Counted from the first letter of the stretch, positions 50,008-57,932 are shown. The stretch is DNA of 64,000 nucleotides from Phycisphaeraceae bacterium (GCA_019636625.1 JAHBXE010000002.1:167842-231841), one strand, 5' to 3'. Notes: generated by a model not told the origin, from the letters alone. Made by a program: numbers and translations.

Positions 50008-51150
50008 CTAGGGTGTGGTCAGCAGTCGATTTCCCGTGGCAGTGAGGTTTCCCGCGGGCCGCAAGGTTCGGGACCGGACGATCGTCTGAGGTGTCAATCG
50101 ACGGGACCGGTTCACCGAAGTATCCGAATACGTGTCGTCGGCCGGATACAGAATGTACAAGGGATTGGGCGAATCCGGCCCATTGTCCAGCGCGTGTCCG
50201 ATCTCGTGCGCGAGCGTGCGAAGGTTTGCATCCACCCTAGGTCCGATGAACGCGTACGTGTTCTCTGAGAAGGGGGCGGGCAAGTTGTCAAACGGCCCCA
50301 GACATAAGCCATAGCCACCCGGAGTGTGCCCTGAAAAGACGAGCTCCAGCGTAGAATGTGTCGCGCCAGCAAGACTGGCGAGCATGGCATCGCGTTCGGT
50401 GACAGATGTACTGTCGAACCAGCCGTCGCTCAAGATGTCGATTCCGTCGACTGTCGGGGCTGCTACAGCAGGAGTGAAGGTGTAACTGATCCGAACACCT
50501 GCACATTGCCATGATAGTCTTGCGCGTTCGAATTCGGCCTGAATCTGTGTCACGGAAACGACTGGACCTCTCGCATCAAGTGTGAGGGAATGGTCGCCGG
50601 ATCGATACGGAGGCATGCTTGCCGGGTCTCCATCCCACGAACTTAGGTCCAGATACGGTTCGCTCGGCTCTCCGAGGTCATGAACGTCAGGCGTACCTCC
50701 TGGCAGGTTATGAAAGTTGAAACGGCCGTCTCCGATGCCAAAGGGCGGGCCACCTCCCGGCGGCTCGATGCCTACGTCTAAGAAGGGCTCCAGATGAACA
50801 TGAACCCGAAGTGTCAGTTCCCGAAGCGGCCGGTCCACCTCCGGCGCCAACTGGTGATTGAGCGGCCGAAACAGCGATCGTGTGACCTTGACGGCCTCCG
50901 GGGCTCCGGAAGCAGGGCACTCATGAAAGACGGTGTACTCAAGATCGACCCGGGTATCGCCCTCGATGCTCGCTCGCCGGGTGCGGTCGTTGGGTTGGCC
51001 GTCCGGGACCGGTCCGGCTGCGGAGTGAACGGAGTAAACCGCGAAGTTGTCATCGCCCGCGGCCGACATGACATCGTCGCGAGTGTACAGCACGAGGAAC
51101 TCCTGCTCGAAACCGCTGGTATCATAATCCGTCTCGACCGGGCGCTGCAC
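50008..51150 (-). CDS. Metalloprotease-like protein with HEIGH motif
   Basis: This protein of about 380 residues has a zinc-protease motif HEIGHALDNG near the C terminus, after NLRTLA and before PNPLYILYPADD. The sequence is beta-rich in the first two thirds. The only start-like codon between the tRNA gene and the body of the protein is a GTG at 51150 with no clear Shine-Dalgarno. Alternatives are GTG at 51093 (preceded by AGGAG) and ATG at 51069. There is no signal peptide, which is odd for such a protein, so the 5' end may be lost or frameshifted. The frame stays open far upstream through other genes by chance. Confidence 0.6.
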   Translation of the reverse strand: MQRPVETDYDTSGFEQEFLVLYTRDDVMSAAGDDNFAVYSVHSAAGPVPDGQPNDRTRRASIEGDTRVDLEYTVFHECPASGAPEAVKVTRSLFRPLNHQLAPEVDRPLRELTLRVHVHLEPFLDVGIEPPGGGPPFGIGDGRFNFHNLPGGTPDVHDLGEPSEPYLDLSSWDGDPASMPPYRSGDHSLTLDARGPVVSVTQIQAEFERARLSWQCAGVRISYTFTPAVAAPTVDGIDILSDGWFDSTSVTERDAMLASLAGATHSTLELVFSGHTPGGYGLCLGPFDNLPAPFSENTYAFIGPRVDANLRTLAHEIGHALDNGPDSPNPLYILYPADDTYSDTSVNRSRRLTPQTIVRSRTLRPAGNLTATGNRLLTTP

Positions 51151-51293
51151 GACGTTATGGTTCGGCGACGCCCCGGTTCGCGTGTCGTCGAGACAGGGAT
51201 CGCCGGCAGTGTTCTCTTGGTCCGCCGGTGTGGTGGTGGAGGGCCCGGTGTGAGGGTTTGCGGTCGCTCGGCGTGCGGATATACTACCGGCGT

Positions 51294-51365
51294 GCGGGCG
51301 TAGCTCAGTGGTAGAGCAACGCGTTCCCAACGCGTAGGTCGAGGGTTCAAGCCCCTTCGCCCGCT
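51294..51365 (+). tRNA. tRNA-Gly(CCC)
   Basis: This 72-nt cloverleaf has acceptor GCGGGCG/CGCCCGC, D arm GCTC...GAGC, anticodon stem ACGCG/CGCGT with loop TTCCCAA (anticodon CCC), T arm GAGGG-TTCAAGC-CCCTT and discriminator T. Its 3' part closely resembles the attB core of tRNA-Gly(GCC). Its last 19 nt overlap the 3' end of rtcR on the other strand. Confidence 0.97.
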
Positions 51366-52963
51366 TTCGAAGGGTTCCGGGCGGCGGAAACGTCGGCCCA
51401 GGTAAGCCCGAATCGAGCCAGGTACTTGCGGAGGCGGTCGGCGTCGTTGGACGACGACTTTTTCGTGCGCGAGACGGCGAAGAGTCGGCGGCCGGCGTCG
51501 GAGAGGGACGAACTGGCGGCGCAGGTGCGGAGTACGGCCTCCAGTTGCACCCGGTCGAAGAGGTCGACGGAGGCGAGGAGCGAATCGAAGCCAGAAGGGC
51601 AGCCTTCGGATGCGGGTGAGTCGACGCCGCGCGACCAATCGCGCCGCAGGCGAGCGACTTCGGCGGCGACGATCTCCGGCGTGATTCGGCCTGAGGGGGC
51701 CAGTGTGGCCATGCGTGTGATCGAGGCGGAGAGGTCGCGGAAGTTGCCGGACCAGGGGGCATCGGGGGACATGGCGAAGGCGAGGTAGGCATCGCGGGCT
51801 TCGCGGTTGAAGCGGACGGCGCGAGAGGTGCGTCTCTCGAAGTTCTCGAGTTCGTAGTCGAGGTTGGGTTCGAGGTCCTCGCGGCGGTCCTTGAGCGCGG
51901 GAAGGTGGAAGGTCCAGAGATTGATGCGAGCGAGGAGGTCCTCGCGGAAGCGACCCTGACGGACATCGTCGAGGAGGTCGCGGTTGGTGCCGGCGATGAG
52001 CAGGAAGTCGCTGGAGACTTCGCGGTCGGCGCCGACGGGGAGGAAGCGTTTTTCCTCGACGGCGCGGAGGAGCATGGCCTGTTCATCCAGGCCGAGTTCG
52101 CCGATTTCATCGAGAAAGAGCAGGCCCTTGTCGGCCGCGCGGAGGAGGCCGGGGCGGTCGGAAACAGCGCCGGTGAAGGCGCCCTTGCGATGGCCGAAGA
52201 GGGCGGACATCGCGGCATCGCCGCGGAGGGTGGCGCCGTTGACGTCGATGAAGTCGCCGGTGATTTGATGGCGGGTTTTCTTGAGTTCGAAGATGCGCCG
52301 GGCGAGTTGGCTCTTGCCGGCGCCGGTGGGGCCCATGAGGAGGATGGGATCGCGGGAGTGCGCGGCGACGTGCTCGATCTGCTCGATGAGGGCGTTGAAG
52401 GCCTTGTTGCGGGTGGGGATGCCGCTCTTGAGGCCGGCGACGTGGTCCTTGGCTTCGCGCTGGATTCGGGCGGCGAGGGAGTCGTACTTGGAGAGGTCCA
52501 GGTCGATGATGCGGACCTCGCCGGCGGGATCGTGGCGGCGGGGGCCCGTCTGGACGAGGCGGGCGGGGAAGTGGCGGGACTCGGTGAGGAGGAAGAGGCA
52601 GATCTGGGCGACGTGGGTTCCGGTGGTGATGTGGACGAAGTAGTCCTCCTTCTCGATGTCGAAGGGGTACTGGCGGGCGAAGTCGAAAATCGCGGCGTAG
52701 ACCTTCTCGAAGTCCCAGGGGTCGGTGATCTCGACTGGCCAAGGGCGAACCGTGGTCTCGGGAGAGACGCTGGCAATGTCCTGAATGACTTGGCGCGTGA
52801 GATCCACGACCTTGGGCTGGTGGATGAGTTCGAGCCGGTGGATGGGCCAGTCTTCCTGCTGGCAGAGGCCGATGGTCGGACGCCAGCGGTCCCAGCGTTC
52901 GGGCCCCTTGCCCACATCGAGTGTGGTGCCGAGGAAGCCGATGACGACGCGTTGGCGTGGCAT
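51347..52963 (-). CDS. rtcR: RtcR, sigma-54-dependent activator of the RNA-repair operon
   Basis: This is a 538-residue protein. Residues 1 to about 180 are the RtcR sensor, a CARF-type Rossmann domain (VVIGFLGTTLDVG, EDYFVHITTGTHVAQICLFL). The AAA+ domain has Walker A GPTGAGKS (211-218), the sigma-54 contact loop GAFTGA (261-266), Walker B LLFLDE (281-286) and FREDLLARINLW. A C-terminal helix-turn-helix-like region follows (VLRTCAASSSLSDAGRRLF). In enterobacteria RtcR activates rtcBA in response to RNA ends. Here it is divergent from rsr-rtcBA. The start MPRQRVV at 52963 has no Shine-Dalgarno. The reading frame ends inside tRNA-Gly(CCC). Confidence 0.92.
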   Translation of the reverse strand: MPRQRVVIGFLGTTLDVGKGPERWDRWRPTIGLCQQEDWPIHRLELIHQPKVVDLTRQVIQDIASVSPETTVRPWPVEITDPWDFEKVYAAIFDFARQYPFDIEKEDYFVHITTGTHVAQICLFLLTESRHFPARLVQTGPRRHDPAGEVRIIDLDLSKYDSLAARIQREAKDHVAGLKSGIPTRNKAFNALIEQIEHVAAHSRDPILLMGPTGAGKSQLARRIFELKKTRHQITGDFIDVNGATLRGDAAMSALFGHRKGAFTGAVSDRPGLLRAADKGLLFLDEIGELGLDEQAMLLRAVEEKRFLPVGADREVSSDFLLIAGTNRDLLDDVRQGRFREDLLARINLWTFHLPALKDRREDLEPNLDYELENFERRTSRAVRFNREARDAYLAFAMSPDAPWSGNFRDLSASITRMATLAPSGRITPEIVAAEVARLRRDWSRGVDSPASEGCPSGFDSLLASVDLFDRVQLEAVLRTCAASSSLSDAGRRLFAVSRTKKSSSNDADRLRKYLARFGLTWADVSAARNPSKAGEGA

Positions 52964-52981
52964 ATACGAAAGTATATATAC
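52962..52981. promoter_or_regulatory. AT-rich palindromes, candidate RtcR upstream activating site
   Basis: ATATAC-GAAA-GTATAT (52962-52977) overlaps GTATATATAC (52972-52981). This is about 85-100 bp upstream of the sigma-54 promoter of rsr, a usual distance for an enhancer. The role is inferred. Confidence 0.45.
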
Positions 52982-53061
52982 GCTAGCCAAAAAGATACAA
53001 CTAGGACGCCTTGCCGTTCGTCCAACCACGTTTGGAGCGTGGAAACGCGGTTTTCGAGTTC

Positions 53062-53075
53062 GGCACAGTTGTTGC
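53062..53075 (+). promoter_or_regulatory. Sigma-54 (-24/-12) promoter of rsr-rtcBA
   Basis: The sequence CGGCACAGTTGTTGCC holds GGCAC (-24) and TTGC (-12). GG and GC are separated by exactly 10 bases, matching the family consensus TGGCAC-N5-TTGC. It lies 50 bp before the rsr start, and the sigma-54 activator RtcR is encoded next to it. Confidence 0.82.
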
Positions 53076-53124
53076 CATGGAAGGGGAGTCGTCGCGGCGT
53101 GCCGCGGATGAAGGAGTACCAGTC

Positions 53125-54681
53125 ATGGCCAACAAGAAGCTGTTTGCGTCGTATGTCGGGCAGTTGCTGCGGAAGACGGACGCCGTCAACGAAGCGGGTG
53201 GGCGGGCGTACGCGATGGAGCCGAAGGCGGCGCTGGCGCAGCTGGCGGCGACGGGATGCCTGAACGGGACGTTCTACGCGTCGGCGGAAACGCAACTGAG
53301 CCGGGTGGTTGAGTTGGCGGGGCAGGTCGAGGCGGAGTTTGTCGCGAAGACGGCCTTGTACGTCCGGGAGCGGGCGTTCATGAAGGACCTGCCGGCTTTG
53401 CTCACGGCGGTGCTGTCGGTGCGGGAGCCGTACCTGTTCGCCGAAGTGTTCCCGCGGGTGATCGACAACGCGAAGATGCTGCGGACGTTTGTTCAGATCA
53501 TGCGGTCGGGCGTGGTCGGGCGCAAGAGCCTCGGGTCGCTTCCGAAGCGGATGGTCGAGCAATGGCTCTCGAAGCGGAGCGATGAGGCCGTATTCCGGGG
53601 CTCGGTCGGGGCGAACCCGTCGATGGCGGACATGATCAAGATGGTCCACCCGCGGCCGGACACGGAGAGCCGGGCGGCGCTGTACGCGTACCTGATCGGG
53701 CGGCCGTGCGACTTCGCGAAGCTGCCGGAGCTGGTCCGGTCGTTCGAGTTGTTCAAGAAGGGCGAGAGCCTGGACGTGCCGGATGTGCCCTTCGAGATGT
53801 TGACGTCGCTGCCCCTGTCGCCGTCGGACTGGAAGGCGATCGCGCGGAACGCGCCGTGGCAGATGACCCGGATGAACCTCAACACCTTTGCGCGGCACGG
53901 CGTGTTTGATGATGAGGAACTCACGATGGTCATCGCGGAGCGGCTGGCAAACCAGGAACTGGTGCGGAAGAGCAGGGTGCTGCCGTACCAACTCATGTCG
54001 GCGTACTTCAACTGCTCCGGCGAGGTGCCGGGGCTGGTGAAGGCGGGACTGCAGGATGCACTCGACCACGCTCTGGTGAACGTGCCCCGGGTCGAAGGGA
54101 AGGTGTACGTCTTCCCGGACGTTTCGGGGTCGATGCACTCGCCCGTGACAGGGTACCGGAAGGGCTCATCCACGGCGGTCCGGTGCGTGGATGTCGCGGC
54201 GCTGGTGGCCGCGGCGATGGTGCGGGCGAATCCGCGGGCGCGGGTGATCCCGTTCAACGATCGGGTGCAGGAGGTTGAGCTGAACCCGCGGGACAGCGTG
54301 CTCACGAACGCGCAGAAGTTGTCGTCGCTGCCGCAGGGCGGGACGAACTGCTCCGCGCCGCTGGAGATGCTCAACGCGGAGGAAGCGAAGGCGGACCTGG
54401 TGATCTATGTGTCGGACAACGAGTCGTGGGTCGACACGGTCCGGAAGGGGGAGGCGACGCAGACGATGAAGCAATGGGCGAGGCTCAAGCAGCGGAGCCC
54501 GGAGGCGAAGATGGTCTGCATCGACCTCCAGCCGTACGAGACGACGCAGGCGACGGAACGGGAGGACATCCTGAACGTCGGGGGCTTCTCCGACCAGGTG
54601 TTCGAGCTGATCGGTCTGTTCGCGAATGGTTCGATGTCGCCGGCGCACTGGGTCGGCGAGATCGAGGAGGTGAAGGTGTGA
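53125..54681 (+). CDS. rsr: Ro60/Rsr TROVE-domain RNA-binding protein
   Basis: This 518-residue Ro60 ortholog has residues 1 to about 320 as the TROVE HEAT-repeat ring (LRKTDAVNEAGGRAYAME, LYVRERAFMKDLPALLTAVL, FRGSVGANPSMADMIKMVHP). The C terminus is a vWFA domain with MIDAS DVSGSM (about residue 332), GGTNC and VSDNES. Ro60 binds Y RNAs on the ring surface and misfolded RNA ends in the cavity, and works with nucleases such as PNPase. The start has AAGGAG at 9 nt spacing. It is the first gene after the sigma-54 promoter and is followed directly by four Y-RNA-like structures. Confidence 0.93.
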   Translation: MANKKLFASYVGQLLRKTDAVNEAGGRAYAMEPKAALAQLAATGCLNGTFYASAETQLSRVVELAGQVEAEFVAKTALYVRERAFMKDLPALLTAVLSVREPYLFAEVFPRVIDNAKMLRTFVQIMRSGVVGRKSLGSLPKRMVEQWLSKRSDEAVFRGSVGANPSMADMIKMVHPRPDTESRAALYAYLIGRPCDFAKLPELVRSFELFKKGESLDVPDVPFEMLTSLPLSPSDWKAIARNAPWQMTRMNLNTFARHGVFDDEELTMVIAERLANQELVRKSRVLPYQLMSAYFNCSGEVPGLVKAGLQDALDHALVNVPRVEGKVYVFPDVSGSMHSPVTGYRKGSSTAVRCVDVAALVAAAMVRANPRARVIPFNDRVQEVELNPRDSVLTNAQKLSSLPQGGTNCSAPLEMLNAEEAKADLVIYVSDNESWVDTVRKGEATQTMKQWARLKQRSPEAKMVCIDLQPYETTQATEREDILNVGGFSDQVFELIGLFANGSMSPAHWVGEIEEVKV

Positions 54682-54719
54682 TGCAAGACCCGCCCGGGGG
54701 AAACCTTGGGCGGGAGATT

Positions 54720-54787
54720 CCGGCCGAATGCGCCCGTGACTACATCTTTATGCAAGAGAACGGTCTCGGGTAAACGTTGTCGGTCGG
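54720..54787 (+). ncRNA. Y RNA-like A (short form)
   Basis: The ends CCGGCCGA (54720-54727) and TCGGTCGG (54780-54787) pair over 8 bp. The CGAATGC motif common to these RNAs follows. An upper stem then forms (CCCG.GAC with GTC.CGGG). The loop is small (TCTT-TATGC-AAGA) and there is no tRNA-like part. A separate hairpin (CCCGCCC/GGGCGGG at 54689-54714) precedes it. It is the smallest member of the set and could be a decoy or a YrlB-like RNA. It starts 38 nt after rsr. Confidence 0.62.
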
Positions 54788-54850
54788 TTTGATGTGAGGC
54801 CTCGCGTGTGGCCCGTGCGCGGGGAAGCAACGGAACGGGCTTTCGGTTGG

Positions 54851-54950
54851 GCCGCGAATGCCGGTGCGGAGTACATTGGTGTACGTGGGTTCGAATCCCA
54901 CAACGCCGATCGCGAGATCGGAGTTCGACTCTCACCACACTTGTCGCGGC
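54851..54950 (+). ncRNA. Y RNA-like B, with T arm but no D arm
   Basis: GCCGCGA (54851-54857) pairs with TCGCGGC (54944-54950). The upper stem GGTG-C-GGAG pairs with CTCT-CACC. A hairpin GTACA-TTGG-TGTAC (54871-54884) comes first, then a T arm GTGGG-TTCGAAT-CCCAC (54885-54901). An acceptor-like stem follows, AACGCCGATC-GCGA-GATCGGAGTT (54902-54925), with one mismatch and a GNRA loop. The D arm is missing, so it is a half mimic of tRNA. Confidence 0.68.
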
Positions 54951-54987
54951 ACGGCCGGGGTGGTCCCGGTCGAATGAATGCGGCCTC

Positions 54988-55141
54988 GTCACCCGTTTCG
55001 AATGCATGATGGGACTACACGCTTATACCGTCCAGGTCGCGGGTTCGAATCCCGCCAGTGCCATGTGATGGCGCTGTAGCTCAGTGGTAGAGCGGGGCCC
55101 GAAAGGGCAAGGTCTCATCGGAACTGGTCGGAGCGGGTGAC
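54988..55141 (+). ncRNA. YrlA-like Y RNA C, full permuted tRNA mimic
   Basis: A 14-bp basal stem, GTCACCCGTTTCGA (54988-55001) with TCGGAGCGGGTGAC (55128-55141), is topped by an internal loop containing ATGCAT. An upper stem GATGGGA/TCTCATC (55008-55014, 55113-55119) completes the Ro-binding type arm. The other end reads T arm GCGGG-TTCGAAT-CCCGC (55039-55055), acceptor strand CAGTGCC, loop ATGTGAT, and acceptor strand GGCGCTG (55056-55076). A D arm TAGCTC-AGTGGTA-GAGC (55077-55093) and a GAAA hairpin (55097-55108) follow. T arm before D arm, with the acceptor closed, is the circularly permuted order known from YrlA. Confidence 0.82.
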
Positions 55142-55172
55142 GGTGCCGCGGGTCGCATAGGAAGGAGAATCC

Positions 55173-55321
55173 GGATCGGCGTCGAATGCTTGAGGGACTA
55201 CATCTGATCCGGGGGACGGAGGTGAAAATCCTCCCACAGGCCGCGAGGCGTGTGTAGCTCAGCGAGAGCACCGGGAGGCTCGAAAGAGCCGTTGTCTCTC
55301 ACCCTTGGTCGGCGTCGATCC
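55173..55321 (+). ncRNA. YrlA-like Y RNA D, full permuted tRNA mimic
   Basis: A 13-bp basal stem, GGATCGGCGTCGA (55173-55185) with TCGGCGTCGATCC (55309-55321), is followed by ATGCT. An upper stem TGAGGGA/TCTCTCA (55191-55197, 55295-55301) comes next. The distal part has a T-arm-like hairpin GGAGG-TGAAAAT-CCTCC (55218-55234), a closed acceptor CACAGGCC-GCGA-GGCGTGTG (55235-55254) with one mismatch, and a D arm GCTC-AGCGA-GAGC (55257-55269). A GGCTC-GAAA-GAGCC hairpin (55277-55290) follows. The layout is the same as in C, with a different T loop. It ends 44 nt before rtcB. Confidence 0.8.
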
Positions 55322-55365
55322 GTATTCTGCTGGATGAGAAGGTCTCGAACAGGAGGTGTTGAATC

Positions 55366-56862
55366 ATGGAAACGGTAGCGAGTCGCCAGATCATCGAGAC
55401 CGGGGAAGCGACCGGGTTCATCCCGGTCGATGGCGGCGCCTTGAAGCCGATCACCGTGATCGGCACGCCGGAGATCCGCAAGACGTTTGACGACAAGTGC
55501 ATTCAGCAGGCGATCAATTCGCGGATGGCGCCGGGCGTGACGGACCTGGTCCTCAACCCGGATGCGCACTGCGGGTACGGCGCGCCGGTGGGGTGCGTGC
55601 TGGTGTCGCCGACCCACATCTATCCGGGGCCGGTGGGGGTGGACATCAAGTGCTCGATGAGCTTGCTGCAACTTGACCTGCCGGAGAGCGAGATCAACGA
55701 CAAGCGGCTCCGGCGCGCGGTGATCGACGCGATCCTCGAGCGGACGCCGACGGGCGCGGGGAAGGGGCAGCGGCACGTACCCAAGGGGCGGTTCGCCGGG
55801 GCATCGCTCGGCCGGGATGTCGTGACGCAGGGGGCGTCGGAATCGGTGTGTACCCGGCTGGGAATTCCGGTGGAATGGGCGTCTCGCTGCGAGGACTCGC
55901 GCCACACGGGGCACGGCGCGGAAGGAGCCCTCGAGAACCGGCTCGACCGCTTGATGGCGGAGGGCTTCGCGGGTGTGTTCGCGGACAAGATGGGGCAACT
56001 GGGCTCCTACGGCGGGGGCAACCACTTCGGGGAGTGCGAGGTCGTGTCTGTGCGCGAGGGCGAGCGGGCCAGGAAGGCCGCGGAAGTGTTCGGGCTGCGG
56101 GATGGGCACGTGGCGTTCCTGTCGCACTGCGGCAGCCGTGGCTGGGGGGCGATGCTGGCGGACAAGCAGTTCAAGACGCTGCAAGGGAAGTTCCGGGAGT
56201 GGGGGATCCCGCTGCCGGGCCGGGACCGGGAGCTGGTGTACGCGCCGCTGGGAACGAAGGAAGCGAACGACTACATCGACGACATGTCACTGGGCGCGAA
56301 CTTTGCCACGGTGAACCACCTGCTGATCAACGCTCTGGTGCTGGAAGCGTTTCAGGAAGTGGTGCCCGGCGTCAAGGGCACGCTGGTGTACTTCATCAGT
56401 CACAACATCGCGCGGCAGGAAATCGTGGACAACAAGCCCGCGTGGGTGCACCGAAAGGGGGCGACGCGTGCGTTCCCGGCGGGGCACCATGGGCTCAAGG
56501 GGACGCCGTTCTACGAAACTGGGCACCCGATCCTGCTTCCCGGGAACCCGGCGGCGGGTTCGAGCGTGATGGTCGCGGAAGAGGGGGCGAGCCTGTCGCG
56601 GTACAGCGTGAACCACGGCGCCGGACGGCGGATGTCGCGTACGGCGGCGAGCAGGTCGCTCGATCAGAAGGCGATTGACCAGGACCTGCACGAACGGGAC
56701 ATCCTGACCAACTGCCGGCAGTACCCGATCGACGAAGCGCCGGGGGCGTACAAGGACTTCGACGAGGTGCTTCGGAGCGTGGAAAGGGCGGGCCTGGCGA
56801 GCGAGGTGGCTCGGCTCAAGGCACGCTTCGTGATCAAGGATGGGGACAAGGCGGACGACTGA
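55366..56862 (+). CDS. rtcB: RtcB RNA ligase
   Basis: This 498-residue GTP- and Mn-dependent ligase joins 2',3'-cyclic phosphate or 3'-phosphate ends to 5'-OH ends. Metal and GTP motifs are visible: NPDAHCGYGAPVG, GVDIKCSM, GSYGGGNHFGE, SHCGSRGWG, ISHNIARQE and WVHRKGATRAFPAG. The guanylated His lies in VNHGAGRRMSR (His about 417). AGGAGG precedes the ATG. RtcB repairs tRNA and rRNA cut by ribotoxins. Its place after the Y RNAs puts it under the same sigma-54 control. Confidence 0.96.
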   Translation: METVASRQIIETGEATGFIPVDGGALKPITVIGTPEIRKTFDDKCIQQAINSRMAPGVTDLVLNPDAHCGYGAPVGCVLVSPTHIYPGPVGVDIKCSMSLLQLDLPESEINDKRLRRAVIDAILERTPTGAGKGQRHVPKGRFAGASLGRDVVTQGASESVCTRLGIPVEWASRCEDSRHTGHGAEGALENRLDRLMAEGFAGVFADKMGQLGSYGGGNHFGECEVVSVREGERARKAAEVFGLRDGHVAFLSHCGSRGWGAMLADKQFKTLQGKFREWGIPLPGRDRELVYAPLGTKEANDYIDDMSLGANFATVNHLLINALVLEAFQEVVPGVKGTLVYFISHNIARQEIVDNKPAWVHRKGATRAFPAGHHGLKGTPFYETGHPILLPGNPAAGSSVMVAEEGASLSRYSVNHGAGRRMSRTAASRSLDQKAIDQDLHERDILTNCRQYPIDEAPGAYKDFDEVLRSVERAGLASEVARLKARFVIKDGDKADD

Positions 56863-56897
56863 AGCGCGGACGATGGTGCGAGAAGGATGAAGGACGC

Positions 56898-57929
56898 ATG
56901 GCCGGCGGCATGATCGACATCGATGGATCGCAGGGCGAGGGCGGCGGGCAGGTGCTGCGGTCGGCGCTGGCGTTGTCCTGCGCAACCGGCCAGCCGTTCC
57001 GGATATCGAACATCCGGGCCGGGCGGGAGAAGCCCGGGCTGATGCGGCAGCACCTGACGAGCGTGAACGCCGCGCAGTCGATCTGCAGCGCGGAAGTGGT
57101 GGGGGCGGAGGCGGGGTCGCGCGAGGTGGAGTTCCAGCCGAGGGACGTGAAGGGCGGGGAGTACCACTTCGCGGTGGGCACGGCGGGGAGCACGACGCTG
57201 GTGCTGCAGGCGGTGCTTCCGCCGCTGCTGCTGGCGAAGGAGCGGAGCCGCATCGTCGTGGAAGGTGGGACGCACACGAAGGGCGCGCCGCCGTTTGAGT
57301 TCTTCGATCGGGCCCTGGTCCCGGTGCTGAATCGGATGGGGGCGAGGGTGACGGCGAGCATCGAGCGGTACGGGTTCTACCCCGCGGGCGGCGGGCGGAT
57401 CGTTGTGGATGTGGAGCCGGCGTCGAGGCTCTCCCCGATCTACCTTCGCGAACGCGGCAAGACCGTTTCTCGCCGGGCGGTCGTCGTGCAGGGGCGACTG
57501 CCGTTCACCATCGCGCAGCGGGAGTTGGAAGTGGTCCAGCGGCGGCTCGGGTGGGACGTCTCGCCCCGCGATGTGCGGGCGGCGGAGCCGTGCATCGGCG
57601 CCGGGAACGCGGTCATCCTGGAGGTTGAATCCGAGGGCATCACGGATGTCTTCAGCGCGATCGGAGAAGTGCAGCGAAGCGCGGAGTCGGTGGCGCAGGA
57701 AGCGGCCGACCAGGTCCGCCGGTATCTCGCCAGTGAGGCGCCGGTGGGCCCGAGGTTGGCGGACCAGTTGATGGTCGTGCTCGCGCTGGCGGGGTCCGGC
57801 AGCATGGTGACGGGCCCGCTCTCCCGGCACGCGGCCACCAATACGGAGATCGTCGGCCTGTTCACCAAGCCTCCGGTGGTGCGGGCCGAGGGTGACGATG
57901 GCCATGGGCGCGTGGAATGGAGCGTGTAA
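56898..57929 (+). CDS. rtcA: RtcA RNA 3'-terminal phosphate cyclase
   Basis: This 343-residue enzyme uses ATP to turn 3'-phosphate ends into 2',3'-cyclic phosphates, the substrate of some ligases. Visible motifs are DGSQGEGGGQVLRSALALS, the conserved GFYPAGGGRI and the catalytic His in SRHAATNTEIV near the end. It starts 35 nt after rtcB (AAGGA upstream) and is the last gene of the operon. It converges with the TPR kinase gene, with 3 bp between the stops. Confidence 0.95.
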   Translation: MAGGMIDIDGSQGEGGGQVLRSALALSCATGQPFRISNIRAGREKPGLMRQHLTSVNAAQSICSAEVVGAEAGSREVEFQPRDVKGGEYHFAVGTAGSTTLVLQAVLPPLLLAKERSRIVVEGGTHTKGAPPFEFFDRALVPVLNRMGARVTASIERYGFYPAGGGRIVVDVEPASRLSPIYLRERGKTVSRRAVVVQGRLPFTIAQRELEVVQRRLGWDVSPRDVRAAEPCIGAGNAVILEVESEGITDVFSAIGEVQRSAESVAQEAADQVRRYLASEAPVGPRLADQLMVVLALAGSGSMVTGPLSRHAATNTEIVGLFTKPPVVRAEGDDGHGRVEWSV

Positions 57930-57932
57930 GGC

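Noticed and set aside
53030..53055. Second sigma-54 promoter candidate (TTTGGAGCGTGGAAACGC)
   Set aside because: GG to GC spacing is 11 rather than 10, and the -24 box lacks CAC. The site at 53062 fits exactly.
50008..54138. 1,376-codon minus-strand frame
   Set aside because: Only the last 380 codons look like a protein (HEIGH motif). The upstream part is antisense to rsr, or lies out of frame over rtcR, and crosses a tRNA gene.
54885..55093. Broken or degraded tRNA genes
   Set aside because: T arm and D arm pieces first looked like tRNA debris. The long flanking stems, the closed acceptor and the fixed order in two copies fit Y RNA tRNA mimics much better.
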